Shown piece by piece: positions 1 through 8,446 of a stretch of 64,000 bases of DNA. The notes under the pieces were generated by a model. That model was not told the DNA's origin and made no database searches. It saw only the letters and a list, made by a program, of their open reading frames with translations. Positions within the stretch are counted from its first letter, which is position 1; the number at the start of each line of letters is the position of its first letter. The translations under genes were made by a program, and so were the position numbers. Origin of the DNA: Candidatus Thalassolituus haligoni (GTDB lineage: Bacteria; Pseudomonadota; Gammaproteobacteria; Pseudomonadales; Oceanobacteraceae); assembly GCF_041222825.1 (NCBI RefSeq), contig NZ_CP139482.1, forward strand, positions 837,001 through 901,000, given 5' to 3'.

Positions 1-908
1 CTATTAAACCTCTTATTTCCATTATCATGGGTATGGAAAGTGCGCTCATTGGGTTACCTGTAGCACCACAGAGTATTGAAAAAATATTGTCGGAAAAATT
101 CACCCTGCTGGGTTTTACAGGGCTGGTTCGTATGGCATGTTCAGGTATTGATATGGCGCTTTGGGATCTGCTCTCAAAACAGGCCGGATTGCCGCTGTAC
201 AAATATCTTGGTGGTATTGCTCAACCGATAAAAAGCTACGACAGTCATAGTATGGATGGGCGAAATCTGGCGGCCGAACGCGCAGCAGGAGCTGCGTCTA
301 GCGGTTTCAAGGGTATAAAAACAAAAATCGGCTACTCGAGTGTTCAGGAAGATATCAATGTCATACGCGGTATTCGCAAGGAAGTCGGCGACAACTTCAG
401 CATTATGGTCGACTTCAATCAAAGCCTTACAGTGCCGCAAGCGATAGCACGGGGTCAGGCATTGCAGGATGAAGGTATCGCCTGGATTGAAGAGCCGACG
501 CTCCAGTACGACTACGACGGTCATAAACGAATTCGTGAATCACTGAATGTGCCGATCCAGATGGGTGAGAACTGGATCGGACCAGAAGAAATGATGAACG
601 CTTGCATGGCGGGGGCTTCAGACCTGGCGATGCCAGATATTATGAAAATCGGTGGAGTTACGGGCTGGCTGCGAGCCAGTGCATTGGCCCAGCAGTTTAG
701 TCTGCCAATGTCGTCACACCTTTTCCAGGAGTTCAGTGCTCACTTATTAACAGTGACTCCCACTGCTGATTGGTTGGAAAAATTGGATATTGCGGAGTCG
801 GTTGTAGACTCTTCACTCAAGTTCGTTGATGGAAATGTAATTATTTCTGATGAACCTGGGGCAGGTATCACCTGGAAGGAGTCGGAAATTGTAAAGTATA
901 TTATTTAA
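1..908 (+). CDS. mdlA: Mandelate racemase, 5' end outside the window
   Basis: Enolase-superfamily enzyme that interconverts (R)- and (S)-mandelate in the cytosol, first step of mandelate catabolism. The reading frame is open to base 1, and the first codons (from base 3) still align with the Pseudomonas putida enzyme, so the gene is cut by the window edge; the ATG at 27 is internal. All catalytic residues recognised in the family are present, numbered from that ATG: the KTK pair K98/K100, D129 and N131 in VDFNQSL, E155 in IEEPT, E181 in GENW, H231 in SSHLFQE and E251 in WLEKLD. The VDFNQSL and MGENW segments are nearly identical to true mandelate racemase, not just to the broader MR/MLE family. 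It is followed after 183 bp by TRAP transporter genes and then benzaldehyde dehydrogenase, consistent with mandelate use. Recognition is from memory of the P. putida sequence; specificity is not proven. Confidence 0.88.
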   Translation, partial: IKPLISIIMGMESALIGLPVAPQSIEKILSEKFTLLGFTGLVRMACSGIDMALWDLLSKQAGLPLYKYLGGIAQPIKSYDSHSMDGRNLAAERAAGAASSGFKGIKTKIGYSSVQEDINVIRGIRKEVGDNFSIMVDFNQSLTVPQAIARGQALQDEGIAWIEEPTLQYDYDGHKRIRESLNVPIQMGENWIGPEEMMNACMAGASDLAMPDIMKIGGVTGWLRASALAQQFSLPMSSHLFQEFSAHLLTVTPTADWLEKLDIAESVVDSSLKFVDGNVIISDEPGAGITWKESEIVKYII

Positions 909-1091
909 ACTGTTAGACAGTTTTTGTAATTATATTAGATTATTAAAAACAAATAATTAAGCTCGATGCTGTTTGTCTATTCTTTAGGTAAGTTGACGAA
1001 AATACACGGATTTACCGTTTGTTTTTGCGTTGCATTGCCTGTTTTCCTGTTAACCCGCCGGGCTAATAGTCTTTAAAATAAGAAGGTTCTT

Positions 1092-2117
1092 ATGTTTAAT
1101 ATTAAGAAAGTGATGCTGTCTGCCGCGTTATGTGTGCTTGCCAATACACAGGCATCTGCCGAAACGATCATGCATGTCGGAAGTTGGTTGCCGCCGACCC
1201 ACCCGCAAAATGCCATTGTCCTTCCTACCTGGGCAAAATGGATCGAAGAGGCTACGCAGGGTGAGGTCAAGCTTCAAGTTAGCTACAATCTGGGCCATCC
1301 TAAGGATCTGTTCTCGCTCGTAGAAGATGGAGTTGTCGATGCCGCTTGGTCTTCAACCGGCTATGTTCCGGGGCGTTTCGAGCTGACACAGGTTGTAGAG
1401 TTGCCATTGCTCGGTACGAATGCCGAAGCCGCATCGGTGGCTTACTGGCGTATCCATGAAAAGTACCTGAAAAAGGCGAATGAATTTTCTGGTCTTGAAG
1501 TCGTGGGTCTTTTTACGCATGCGCCCGGGCAGATTCACACACTGGAGCCAATCTCCAGTCTAAGTGATCTTAAAGGCAGAAAGATTCGGCTTGGCGGCGG
1601 AGTTATGAATGAGTTGGCCGAAAAGATGGGGGCTGTCGGGGTCTCAGCGCCAGCCGGTAAAGTCTACGAGATGATGCAGCAGGGCGTTATCGACGGCACC
1701 TTCTTGCCCGTTTGTGAGCAGCGTACGCTACGACTGAATGAAATTGCGCGGAATCTGACGTTACTGCCTGGCGGGATGTACCAAACCAGTTTCGCGGTGT
1801 TCATCAATCCCGATTTTCTGGGCTCACTGTCCGAAGAAATCCGTACAGCCATTCTCAATGTCTCCGGTGAAAAACTCTCACGCCTTGCTGGCCAAGCCTG
1901 GGAGCAGTGCGGCGATGAAGCTCTTCAGGAGAGCATCGATAAAGGAGTTAGCGTAAAAATGGTTAAAGTCGGTGAACCGATGGCAGCAGAGTTCCAGGAA
2001 ATTGCCACGGGAATCGACGACGAATGGTTAACCCGTGTTGCCAGCAAGGGTGTTGATGCCAGTGCCGCGCTTGCGGAACTACGTCAGACTGCACGCAATC
2101 TTGAAGCGCAGAAGTAG
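1092..2117 (+). CDS. TRAP transporter substrate-binding protein (DctP family)
   Basis: Periplasmic solute-binding subunit of a tripartite ATP-independent transporter for a carboxylate. The 341-residue product starts with a signal peptide (basic MFNIKKV, hydrophobic stretch, ASA cleavage region near residue 24). The family core is seen in the YEMMQQGVIDGTF segment and in the arginine-containing KIRLGGG strand that usually contacts the substrate carboxylate. An AAGAAGG ribosome-binding site lies just before the ATG. It is the first gene of a dctP-dctQ-dctM set between mandelate racemase and benzaldehyde dehydrogenase, so mandelate or a related aromatic acid is the likely cargo; this is inferred from context. 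It is clearly paralogous to the orphan DctP at 51349-52386: both share the WLPPxxPQNA start, the LVEDGVVD segment and the VSGEKLSxLAG segment. Confidence 0.9.
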   Translation: MFNIKKVMLSAALCVLANTQASAETIMHVGSWLPPTHPQNAIVLPTWAKWIEEATQGEVKLQVSYNLGHPKDLFSLVEDGVVDAAWSSTGYVPGRFELTQVVELPLLGTNAEAASVAYWRIHEKYLKKANEFSGLEVVGLFTHAPGQIHTLEPISSLSDLKGRKIRLGGGVMNELAEKMGAVGVSAPAGKVYEMMQQGVIDGTFLPVCEQRTLRLNEIARNLTLLPGGMYQTSFAVFINPDFLGSLSEEIRTAILNVSGEKLSRLAGQAWEQCGDEALQESIDKGVSVKMVKVGEPMAAEFQEIATGIDDEWLTRVASKGVDASAALAELRQTARNLEAQK

Positions 2118-2127
2118 GAATCATCCG

Positions 2128-2643
2128 ATGTCGTTGAGTGCCTGGATCAACCAGCACTATGTCGAGAGAGGCCCAGCCAAATGGCTGGCTTTCTCTCTCG
2201 AGGTGGCCGCTGCAATTATTCTCTTCGTTTTGATGGGGCTTACGTGTGTCGATGTCGTCGGCCGCTACCTGTTTAACAGCCCAGTGCACGGCAGTGTTGA
2301 GCTCACCGAGATTGGACTGGCGCTCATGGTATTTGCTGCGATGCCCGTAGTGACCTGGCGTTTTGGTCATGTGGTCGTGGATCTGCTGGATCGATTTATC
2401 GGAACCCGAATTCTAAAAGTCATTGGGTTACTGGTAGCGCTGCTGATCTCATCATCAATGTTTTTTCTGGCGTTCAGAATATTCGATTTGGGTGCGCGTT
2501 CGATTCTCCGTGGCGTCATAACCGAGTATCTCAGTTTCCCAAGAGGTTACATTGTTCAGTACATTGCCGTGATGAGCTGGGTAACAGCTTTCTGCGTGAT
2601 TACATTTGGCGTTTATCGAATCCTGTCTCAGGAAAAAAAATAA
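2128..2643 (+). CDS. TRAP transporter small permease (DctQ family)
   Basis: Small membrane subunit of the TRAP transporter, 171 residues with four predicted membrane segments. The ATG at 2128 is preferred to upstream in-frame codons because it follows the dctP stop by 10 bases, with an AGGAAT ribosome-binding sequence overlapping that stop, and the protein then has the family's normal length. The first hydrophobic segment (about residues 18-42) contains the family pattern VDVVGRYLFN. Operonic position between dctP and dctM supports the call; sequence conservation in this family is low, so context carries much of the weight. Confidence 0.87.
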   Translation: MSLSAWINQHYVERGPAKWLAFSLEVAAAIILFVLMGLTCVDVVGRYLFNSPVHGSVELTEIGLALMVFAAMPVVTWRFGHVVVDLLDRFIGTRILKVIGLLVALLISSSMFFLAFRIFDLGARSILRGVITEYLSFPRGYIVQYIAVMSWVTAFCVITFGVYRILSQEKK

Positions 2644-2672
2644 AATATACTGGATAGATAGAGGTATTTATT

Positions 2673-4001
2673 ATGTCAGTAATCTTAGTCGGATTTGCCG
2701 TACTCATTTTTATGATCATAGTTGCGCGAATACCGATTGCGTTTGCAATGGGCCTCGTGGGTTTTTTCGGTTTTGCGTTTATAATCGGGCTTGAATTAAC
2801 AAATATCACTGATTTTCGTTGGACCATCCCGTTGTCGATGGCTTCTAATCGTATGATCGATACTGTGCAGGACTATGGCTTATCGGTCATTCCACTGTTT
2901 ATATTGATGGGTAATCTGGTTACCCGATCAGGTCTTTCCGAGGAACTCTATGCCGCCTCGAACGCCTTTTTGGGACATCGCAAGGGCGGCTTATCGATGG
3001 CTACTGTAGTTGCCTGTGGTGGGTTTTCCGCCATCTGCGGTTCGAGTCTTGCCACCTCGGCCACGATGTCGAAAGTGGCCATGCCTGCAATGCGCAAATA
3101 CGGATACGCGGACTCCCTTGCCACGGCCTCGATAGCGGCGGGTGGAACTCTCGGTATTCTTATTCCTCCGAGTGTCATCCTGGTGATTTACGGTTTGATG
3201 ACAGAAAGCAGCATTCGTGAACTCTTTGCTGCTGGTCTGCTCCCTGGCCTGCTAGGAATACTGCTGTATCTGGGAGCGGTTCGTTACGTCGTCTGGCGCG
3301 ATCCAGCCGCGGGACCGGCCGGTGAAAAGCTATCATGGCCCGAGCGCATACAGGCCCTGAAAGGGGTTTGGGGGGTGCTGGTACTGTTCACAGTGGTGAT
3401 GGGGGGTATCTATCTGGGCGTTTTTACTCCGACAGAGGCCGCAGGTGTAGGCGCAGGCGGCGCTTTTATAATAGCGCTCAGCCGTAAACGCCTGACGTTG
3501 GGGACCTTGTTCCTGACGTTGGCGGAAACTGCCCGTACCTCTGCGATGCTGTTTGCAGTGGTGATAGGCGCACTGATTTTCTCCGACTTTGTTAACCGAG
3601 CCGGATTGCCGGATATGTTACTGCAGTTTGTGGCGGCACTAGATATTTCGCCGCTTGCTGTCATTCTGGTGATACTGGCTGTTTATATTGTCCTTGGGAT
3701 GGTGTTTGAGAGCCTGTCGATGATACTTCTGACGGTACCGGTATTTTATCCACTGGTGGCAAGTATGGGCTTTGACTTGGTTTGGTTTGGCATCGTGGTT
3801 GTTATCGTTACAGAAATAAGTTTGATTACCCCGCCAGTAGGTATGAATGTCTTCGTGCTCAGTGCGGTTATTCCAGATATGAGAGCGAGTACTATTTTTA
3901 GAGGGGTTACGCCGTTCTGGTGTGCTGATATTGTACGTTTATTACTTGTAGTTTTTATCGCTCCGATAGCAATGCTGCTGCCGAAGTTTCTATATAGTTG
4001 A
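2673..4001 (+). CDS. TRAP transporter large permease (DctM family)
   Basis: Large membrane subunit that carries out sodium- or proton-coupled transport, 442 residues, hydrophobic almost throughout (about 12 helices). Family motifs visible are the VIPLFILMGNL segment, the ICGSSLATSATM loop, GGTLGILIPPSVILVIYG, GVFTPTEAAGVGA and the C-terminal ITPPVGMNVFVLS. It follows dctQ by 29 bases and closes the transporter set. After it a 190-bp AT-rich gap leads to benzaldehyde dehydrogenase, which has its own good ribosome-binding site and may be cotranscribed or have its own promoter. Confidence 0.93.
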   Translation: MSVILVGFAVLIFMIIVARIPIAFAMGLVGFFGFAFIIGLELTNITDFRWTIPLSMASNRMIDTVQDYGLSVIPLFILMGNLVTRSGLSEELYAASNAFLGHRKGGLSMATVVACGGFSAICGSSLATSATMSKVAMPAMRKYGYADSLATASIAAGGTLGILIPPSVILVIYGLMTESSIRELFAAGLLPGLLGILLYLGAVRYVVWRDPAAGPAGEKLSWPERIQALKGVWGVLVLFTVVMGGIYLGVFTPTEAAGVGAGGAFIIALSRKRLTLGTLFLTLAETARTSAMLFAVVIGALIFSDFVNRAGLPDMLLQFVAALDISPLAVILVILAVYIVLGMVFESLSMILLTVPVFYPLVASMGFDLVWFGIVVVIVTEISLITPPVGMNVFVLSAVIPDMRASTIFRGVTPFWCADIVRLLLVVFIAPIAMLLPKFLYS

Positions 4002-4193
4002 GGTGTATTTTTGTAAAATATATTATTTAATCGTACTTTCTGGATGGGAGATTTGAAATCGGATTGTAGTTTAAATCAAATATCGCTTGATAATTTAAGG
4101 CAGGGGGTGGGCGATAAATTAATTATATTTTGATGTGTCGAGTATACGAATAAAATAAAGGTCAGTAAGGCCTAACTCCGGAGAAAAAAGACA

Positions 4194-5654
4194 ATGACTT
4201 CAAACGTATCTGCTCAATGGGATAGCAAACTTTATTTGGGAAGCTGGGTGTCTGGCCGCGGCGAGATCGTTCCGGTCATAGAGCCAGCGACAGGGAATCA
4301 GCTTGGGATGCTGGCGACAGGTACCAAGGATGATATTGATGATGCTGCCCGCATTGCCAAAGAGGCTCAGGTGCACTGGGCGGCTCTGTCTTTTGATCAG
4401 CGTGCTGCCATCATGCGTAAAGTCGCTCGCCAACTGGAGGATAATGCTGCCACCATCAATAACTGGAACGTTCGGGAATGTGGGTCTATCCCACCCAAGG
4501 CTGAATGGGAACTGCATGCCTGCATTGAGCAGGCCCATATGGCGGCAGCCCTGCCGATGCATGCAACGGGGGCAATCTTCCCGTCTTCGATGCCGGGGCG
4601 TCGCAATTACTGGAAGCGTATCCCTATCGGCGTGGTGGGTGTTATCGCTCCCTGGAATTTTCCCATCCTGCTGGGTCTGCGCTCAGTTCTGCCAGCACTT
4701 GCCATGGGGAATGCTGTGATTTTGAAGCCGGATGTACAAAGTGCAGTTTGCGGAGGCTTGTTGTTGGCCGAGCTTTTCGAAGCCGCGGGGATACCCAAAG
4801 GAGTCTTCCAGGTCGTTCCCGGCGCTGCAGATACAGGAGATGCGCTGGTACGGCACCCGGATGTCAAGATGATCTCCTTTACCGGCTCGACTCCAGTGGG
4901 CCGGCAGATTGGTGAGATTTGCGGACGTAGCCTGAAAAAAGTCTCATTGGAGCTCGGCGGTAACAACGCCATGGTCATTCTTGATGATGCTGATCTTGAA
5001 TCTGCAGCATCTTGCGCGGCTTGGGGGGCTTTCCTGCACCAGGGGCAGATCTGCATGCAGACAGGGCGGCATCTGGTGCAACGCAAGGTGGCGCAGCGCT
5101 ACGCTGAACTTTTGGCTGGCCGTGCCGCCAACCTAGCGGTGGGCAATCCAGCTACTGATCAGGTACATCTGGGCCCGTTGATCAATGACCGTCAAGCTGC
5201 AAGGGTTGGGGATATCGTCAACCGTTCTGTCGCACTCGGTGCGCAGGTACTCGCCGGTGGCAAGGCCAACGGTCGTTTCTTCCAGGCTACGGTCCTTGCG
5301 GACGTTACGCCCGACATGCCAGCCTGGAACGAGGAAATCTTCGGACCTGTGGCGCCGATCATGGTGTTCGATACAGAGGAAGAGGCCATCGCTCTGGTGA
5401 ACAGTTCGGAATACGGTCTTGCTGTGGCGGTGCATAGCCAGTCCGAATCACGGGCCCTCAGTGTCGCCTCCAAGCTGCGTGCTGGCATGGTGCATATCAA
5501 CGACCAGACGGTGAATAACGAGTTCCAGGTTCCATTCGGCGGCATGGGCGCATCGGGTAATGGCAGTCGTTTTGGTGGTCCTGCGAATATCGAAGAGTTC
5601 ACTGAAACTCAGTGGGTCAGCGTGATGGGCCCAGGTATGCAGTATCCGTTTTAA
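4194..5654 (+). CDS. Benzaldehyde dehydrogenase (NAD(P)+), aldehyde dehydrogenase superfamily
   Basis: Oxidises an aromatic aldehyde, probably benzaldehyde, to the acid in the cytosol. The 486-residue protein has the standard fold: VIAPWNFP near residue 150, the FTGSTPVGR nucleotide-binding helix, catalytic base E253 in SLELGGNN, and catalytic C287 in QGQICMQTGR. The KPDVQSAVCGG segment and the ICMQTGR context resemble XylC-type benzaldehyde dehydrogenases. In the mandelate pathway benzoylformate decarboxylase makes benzaldehyde, so this gene next to mandelate racemase fits the last step to benzoate. A CCGGAGA ribosome-binding site precedes the ATG. A hairpin follows the stop and probably ends the unit. 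The exact aldehyde is inferred from context. Confidence 0.87.
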   Translation: MTSNVSAQWDSKLYLGSWVSGRGEIVPVIEPATGNQLGMLATGTKDDIDDAARIAKEAQVHWAALSFDQRAAIMRKVARQLEDNAATINNWNVRECGSIPPKAEWELHACIEQAHMAAALPMHATGAIFPSSMPGRRNYWKRIPIGVVGVIAPWNFPILLGLRSVLPALAMGNAVILKPDVQSAVCGGLLLAELFEAAGIPKGVFQVVPGAADTGDALVRHPDVKMISFTGSTPVGRQIGEICGRSLKKVSLELGGNNAMVILDDADLESAASCAAWGAFLHQGQICMQTGRHLVQRKVAQRYAELLAGRAANLAVGNPATDQVHLGPLINDRQAARVGDIVNRSVALGAQVLAGGKANGRFFQATVLADVTPDMPAWNEEIFGPVAPIMVFDTEEEAIALVNSSEYGLAVAVHSQSESRALSVASKLRAGMVHINDQTVNNEFQVPFGGMGASGNGSRFGGPANIEEFTETQWVSVMGPGMQYPF

Positions 5655-5681
5655 ATTCAAACGCCAAGGAAATTTTGGCTG

Positions 5682-5712
5682 GCGATGCTGCCCTGTGCTG
5701 GGACAGCATCGC
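5682..5712 (+). terminator. Hairpin after benzaldehyde dehydrogenase
   Basis: Inverted repeat with arms GCGATGCTG and CAGCATCGC, extended by CCC/GGG with a small bulge, 27 bases after the stop codon. No strong T-run follows (TTAAAAG), so it may be a weak or bidirectional terminator. Confidence 0.5.
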
Positions 5713-5938
5713 TTAAAAGAGGGGATGGATTCACCAAGACTTTCGCCTGCGGCCGCCGTCCCGTATAAATCTGCGGATTATCACAATATGTATTGTGTGC
5801 ATAGGGGAATCTGAAGCGGTCAACCAATACCGGAAATTAAGTATGGTTTTTCAGCATTGTAGGGCGGGCTGCCACAATTAAATTGATAAAGCGTGGCAAT
5901 CTGTCAGATAGTATTAACCCGGCGGATAAATACATCGC
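5713..5938. other. Intergenic stretch before the IS630 transposase
   Basis: No gene seen. It probably contains the left end of the IS630-type element, but a terminal inverted repeat matching the far side of the transposase could not be identified with confidence. A small GCCAC/GTGGC hairpin lies near 5872-5899. Confidence 0.3.
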
Positions 5939-6924
5939 TCATGCTGCATACAGAATGTGTCCTGCTCGGAAATAGGTTTTTACCCGCTCTGGCCGACGTT
6001 GCAATGTGAGCATGCACGATCGAGTGCGTTTCTTCAGGTCGCAGTTCAAGTATTCATCCGGGTTCAGTTCAGGCGAGTACGCGGGCAAAAAAACACTTCC
6101 AGATAGCGCTTCACGGGCTTCTTTGCGAGCCAGCGCTTCACGATCTTGGCATGGTGGACGCGCAGGTTATCAAGAATCAGAAACACTTTGCCGGGCGTCG
6201 ACTCGATCAGTGCCCGAAGAAACTTGATCAGAACCTTGGCGTTCATCGTCGATTCGTACAGCATGAAACGCACGGCCCCCTGGTTGGTGATCGCCGAGAT
6301 CATATTCAGTGATACGCGCTTGGCCGGCAGTGGCTGCACGGGCGTTTTGCCGATCGGAGCATAACTACGGCCATGCTGAGTTGTATTCTTGATCCCGGTT
6401 TCGTCACCCCAGAAAATCTGCGCGTTCTCTGCTTTGGCGCGAGCCTGGATTTGCGGATACTCCTCTTTCAGCCAAGCATCGACCCGGGCCGGGCTCTGTT
6501 CCCAGGCTTTCTTTAGCGGCTTCTGCGGCGAGAAGCCCCAGCGCTTGAGATAGTCTCCCAAAGTCCGAACCGGAATGTCGATCCCCCAGAATTGCTTGAT
6601 TAGCTGAGCGATAGCACGCCGCGTCCAGAGCGCAAAACCCAGTTTGTACTGATCCGGCATCTGGTCTTTAACCGCCTCAATGACACGCTGCTCCTGCGCC
6701 TCTGTCAGGCGACGCGGTTTGTTCTTGGGGCCCCGTTTTTGTACTGTCAAAGCCGCCTTGCCGCCGGCTTCATAACGCTGGTACCAGCGTCCAACAGTAT
6801 CGGGGTGAACATTGAGCAGCTGCCCGATTTCACGGAAAGTTTTACCTTTCAAACGGAGTCGAATGGCCTGCTGCCTGAGAAGTTCCTGTTGCTCTGTGCT
6901 GAGCTTGCGTGCCCTGTATGTCAA
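5939..6924 (-). CDS. IS630-family transposase, read through a -1 frameshift
   Basis: DDE transposase of the IS630/Tc1-mariner group. Residues 1-70 hold the helix-turn-helix DNA-binding part (FREIGQLLNVHPDTVGRWYQ). Catalytic D174 (FWGDETG) and D252 (LILDNLRVHH) follow. In the zero frame translation stops at 6064 after the nonsense tail CPRTRLN. A shift of -1 on a run of seven T (plus-strand A run 6087-6093) continues into LPAYSPELNPDEYLN, the expected last catalytic block, and ends at 5939-5941 for about 328 residues. So the third acidic catalytic residue exists only in the shifted frame. This is either programmed frameshifting or a recent inactivating indel. Element ends are not resolved. Confidence 0.82.
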
Positions 6925-6986
6925 CCTAAGCCTGAGCCAGTGGATTTTGAGATAACATCTAAATCAGGGCGCTCAGGAGAATGACT

Positions 6987-7385
6987 ATGCCAAAACCTGC
7001 TACCACTGCTAATCCCAAAGTTGAACCCAGTCCCGCACTGGAAAAGCGGGTGCGCAGAGCCTTCAGTACCGAATACAAGTTATCCATCATCCAGCAAGCC
7101 GAGGCCTGCCAGCATGGTGAGTTAGGGGAACTGCTGCGCCATGAAAAATTGTATTCCAATCAACTGTCTCAATGGCGTCGGGAACGGGATGAGCGAGGGC
7201 TGGATGGTCTGAAAAAATCCGCCCCAGGTCCCGCGCCGAAGAAGACCGCTGAGCAAAAACGTATCGAACAGCTCGAAAAAGAGAACGACCGGCTACGCAA
7301 GCAGATCGAGATTCAGAATGGCTGCCTGACGCTCCAAAAAAAAGCCTTGGATCTACTGGACATGCTCGACGAGGACGCGTCATGA
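6987..7385 (+). CDS. IS3-family transposase OrfA
   Basis: Small DNA-binding subunit of an IS3-type transposase, about 132 residues. The first half has the helix-turn-helix (RRAFSTEYKLSIIQQAE, then NQLSQWRRER) and the second half a leucine-rich coiled coil (EQLEKENDRLRKQIE) used for multimerisation. ATG 6987 is preferred to ATG 6981 because the AGGAG site at 6975-6979 is then spaced 7 bases away. Its stop overlaps the orfB start as ATGA, so orfB has its own initiation codon and no frameshift window is needed. The partner is truncated, so the element is probably dead. Confidence 0.8.
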   Translation: MPKPATTANPKVEPSPALEKRVRRAFSTEYKLSIIQQAEACQHGELGELLRHEKLYSNQLSQWRRERDERGLDGLKKSAPGPAPKKTAEQKRIEQLEKENDRLRKQIEIQNGCLTLQKKALDLLDMLDEDAS

Positions 7386-7632
7386 ATCAGTTGCTGCAGG
7401 CACCATTACCCTCCGGTATTTCTGAACGCCTTGCTTGTCACGTGCTGGATATTGGTCGCAATACCTTTCGTGCCATACGCGCCCGTTATCACCTGTGCGG
7501 GCCGGTGAGCCCACACCGACGAAAGCGCAAGGATATCCAACCACGCGCCTTGAGTGTCGAAGAGCGTACTCAGGCAAAAGCGGTGTTGAGCCGTGCTGAG
7601 TATCATGACCAACCACCGGCGCAGGTGTATTA
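7382..7632 (+). pseudogene. IS3-family OrfB, N-terminal fragment
   Basis: The start of an integrase-core transposase subunit: the leading helix-turn-helix region and an ALSVEERTQAKAVLSRAEYHDQPPAQVY segment (split here by family knowledge into the usual pre-catalytic block). The homology stops near 7632, before any DDE residue, and the frame runs on into sequence of an unrelated transposase. The gene is therefore truncated and without catalytic core. Confidence 0.72.
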
Positions 7633-8255
7633 CCGGTTTCGCTCCCAAGATGAACGCTTTGACGAACAAAAAGAGAAGTATGGCCACCGCCATGAAGAGC
7701 ACCGCAAAAGCGAGTGTCACAAGCAAATCTCGGCCAGTGAATTTGACTACGATCCCGTGAAGCAAGCGTGTATTTGCCCACAGGGAAATGAACTGACGTT
7801 TAATGGCCTCAGATAAGATGATCAGGGAAACCAGGCGGCTTATTTTACTGGACGACTGTTCGCTTGTCGGGTGTGCCCGATTAAAGCCGATGGCATGGTC
7901 AATCCATCCTCGGCGGATCATCGTAACGGCTCGGGAAGGCAAGTCTCATTCCGAGTGTACAGCAAGGTACCGACGTACACGGATTGGATGACCAATCTGC
8001 CAGGAGCCGATTGGTGCGTCAGCCCGAAGGGCAAGTATCAGGACGATACGAGCAACCAGGCGTATCGACAGTGATGAAGGTAAACGAATTGACAGCCACA
8101 GGATGTCGACGGTGGAGTCAGTGTTTGCCAATATTGAATATAATAAAGGCTTGAAGCGATTCAGCCTGAGGGGTAAAAAGAAAGTTCAAGCGCAGTGGCA
8201 ACTATTCAGTGTGGTGCACAATATTGAGAAGTGGTCACCGAGAATGAGCTATTGA
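7633..8255 (+). pseudogene. IS1182-type transposase, C-terminal remnant with broken frames
   Basis: Three pieces of one transposase are spread over frames. ASEFDYDPVKQACICPQG is in frame with the IS3 OrfB fragment and ends at a TAA/TGA cluster near 7814. FTGRLFACRVC, RQVSFRVYSK and WCVSPKGKYQ follow. After another frame change, STVESVFANIEYNKGL and QWQLFSVVHNIEKW end at TGA 8253-8255. That order (cysteine pair, then VExVFxNxxYNK and LFxLVHNIEK) is typical of the IS1182 C-terminal half. Several stops and shifts make it a pseudogene. The call rests on recognised motifs, not an alignment. Confidence 0.68.
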
Positions 8256-8446
8256 AGAAGGAGTATAGAGAGGAATGGATGCAATGAAGCAGATTTTTCG
8301 ATTAAAGACAGAGCGAATCCTGAGTTCGGACATTTCTGGGACAGAGTTTGGATCTGTTGGATTTTGTGACGGCTGTTTCGGATATGGTGAATAAATACCT
8401 TCCGAAAATACTTTTTCTACAGCTTCGTTATATTTTAGGAGTGAAG
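8256..8446 (+). other. Leader region of the cysteine-rich repeat gene
   Basis: About 190 bases between the transposase remnant and the repeat protein. The coding frame is open upstream of the chosen start from 8348, but the hydrophobic signal sequence and the AGGAG at 8437-8441 place the start at GTG 8447. No clear promoter was identified. Confidence 0.3.

Noticed and set aside
5939..6984. Exact ends of the IS630-type element
   Set aside because: No convincing matching terminal inverted repeats or TA duplication could be picked by eye, so only the transposase is reported.
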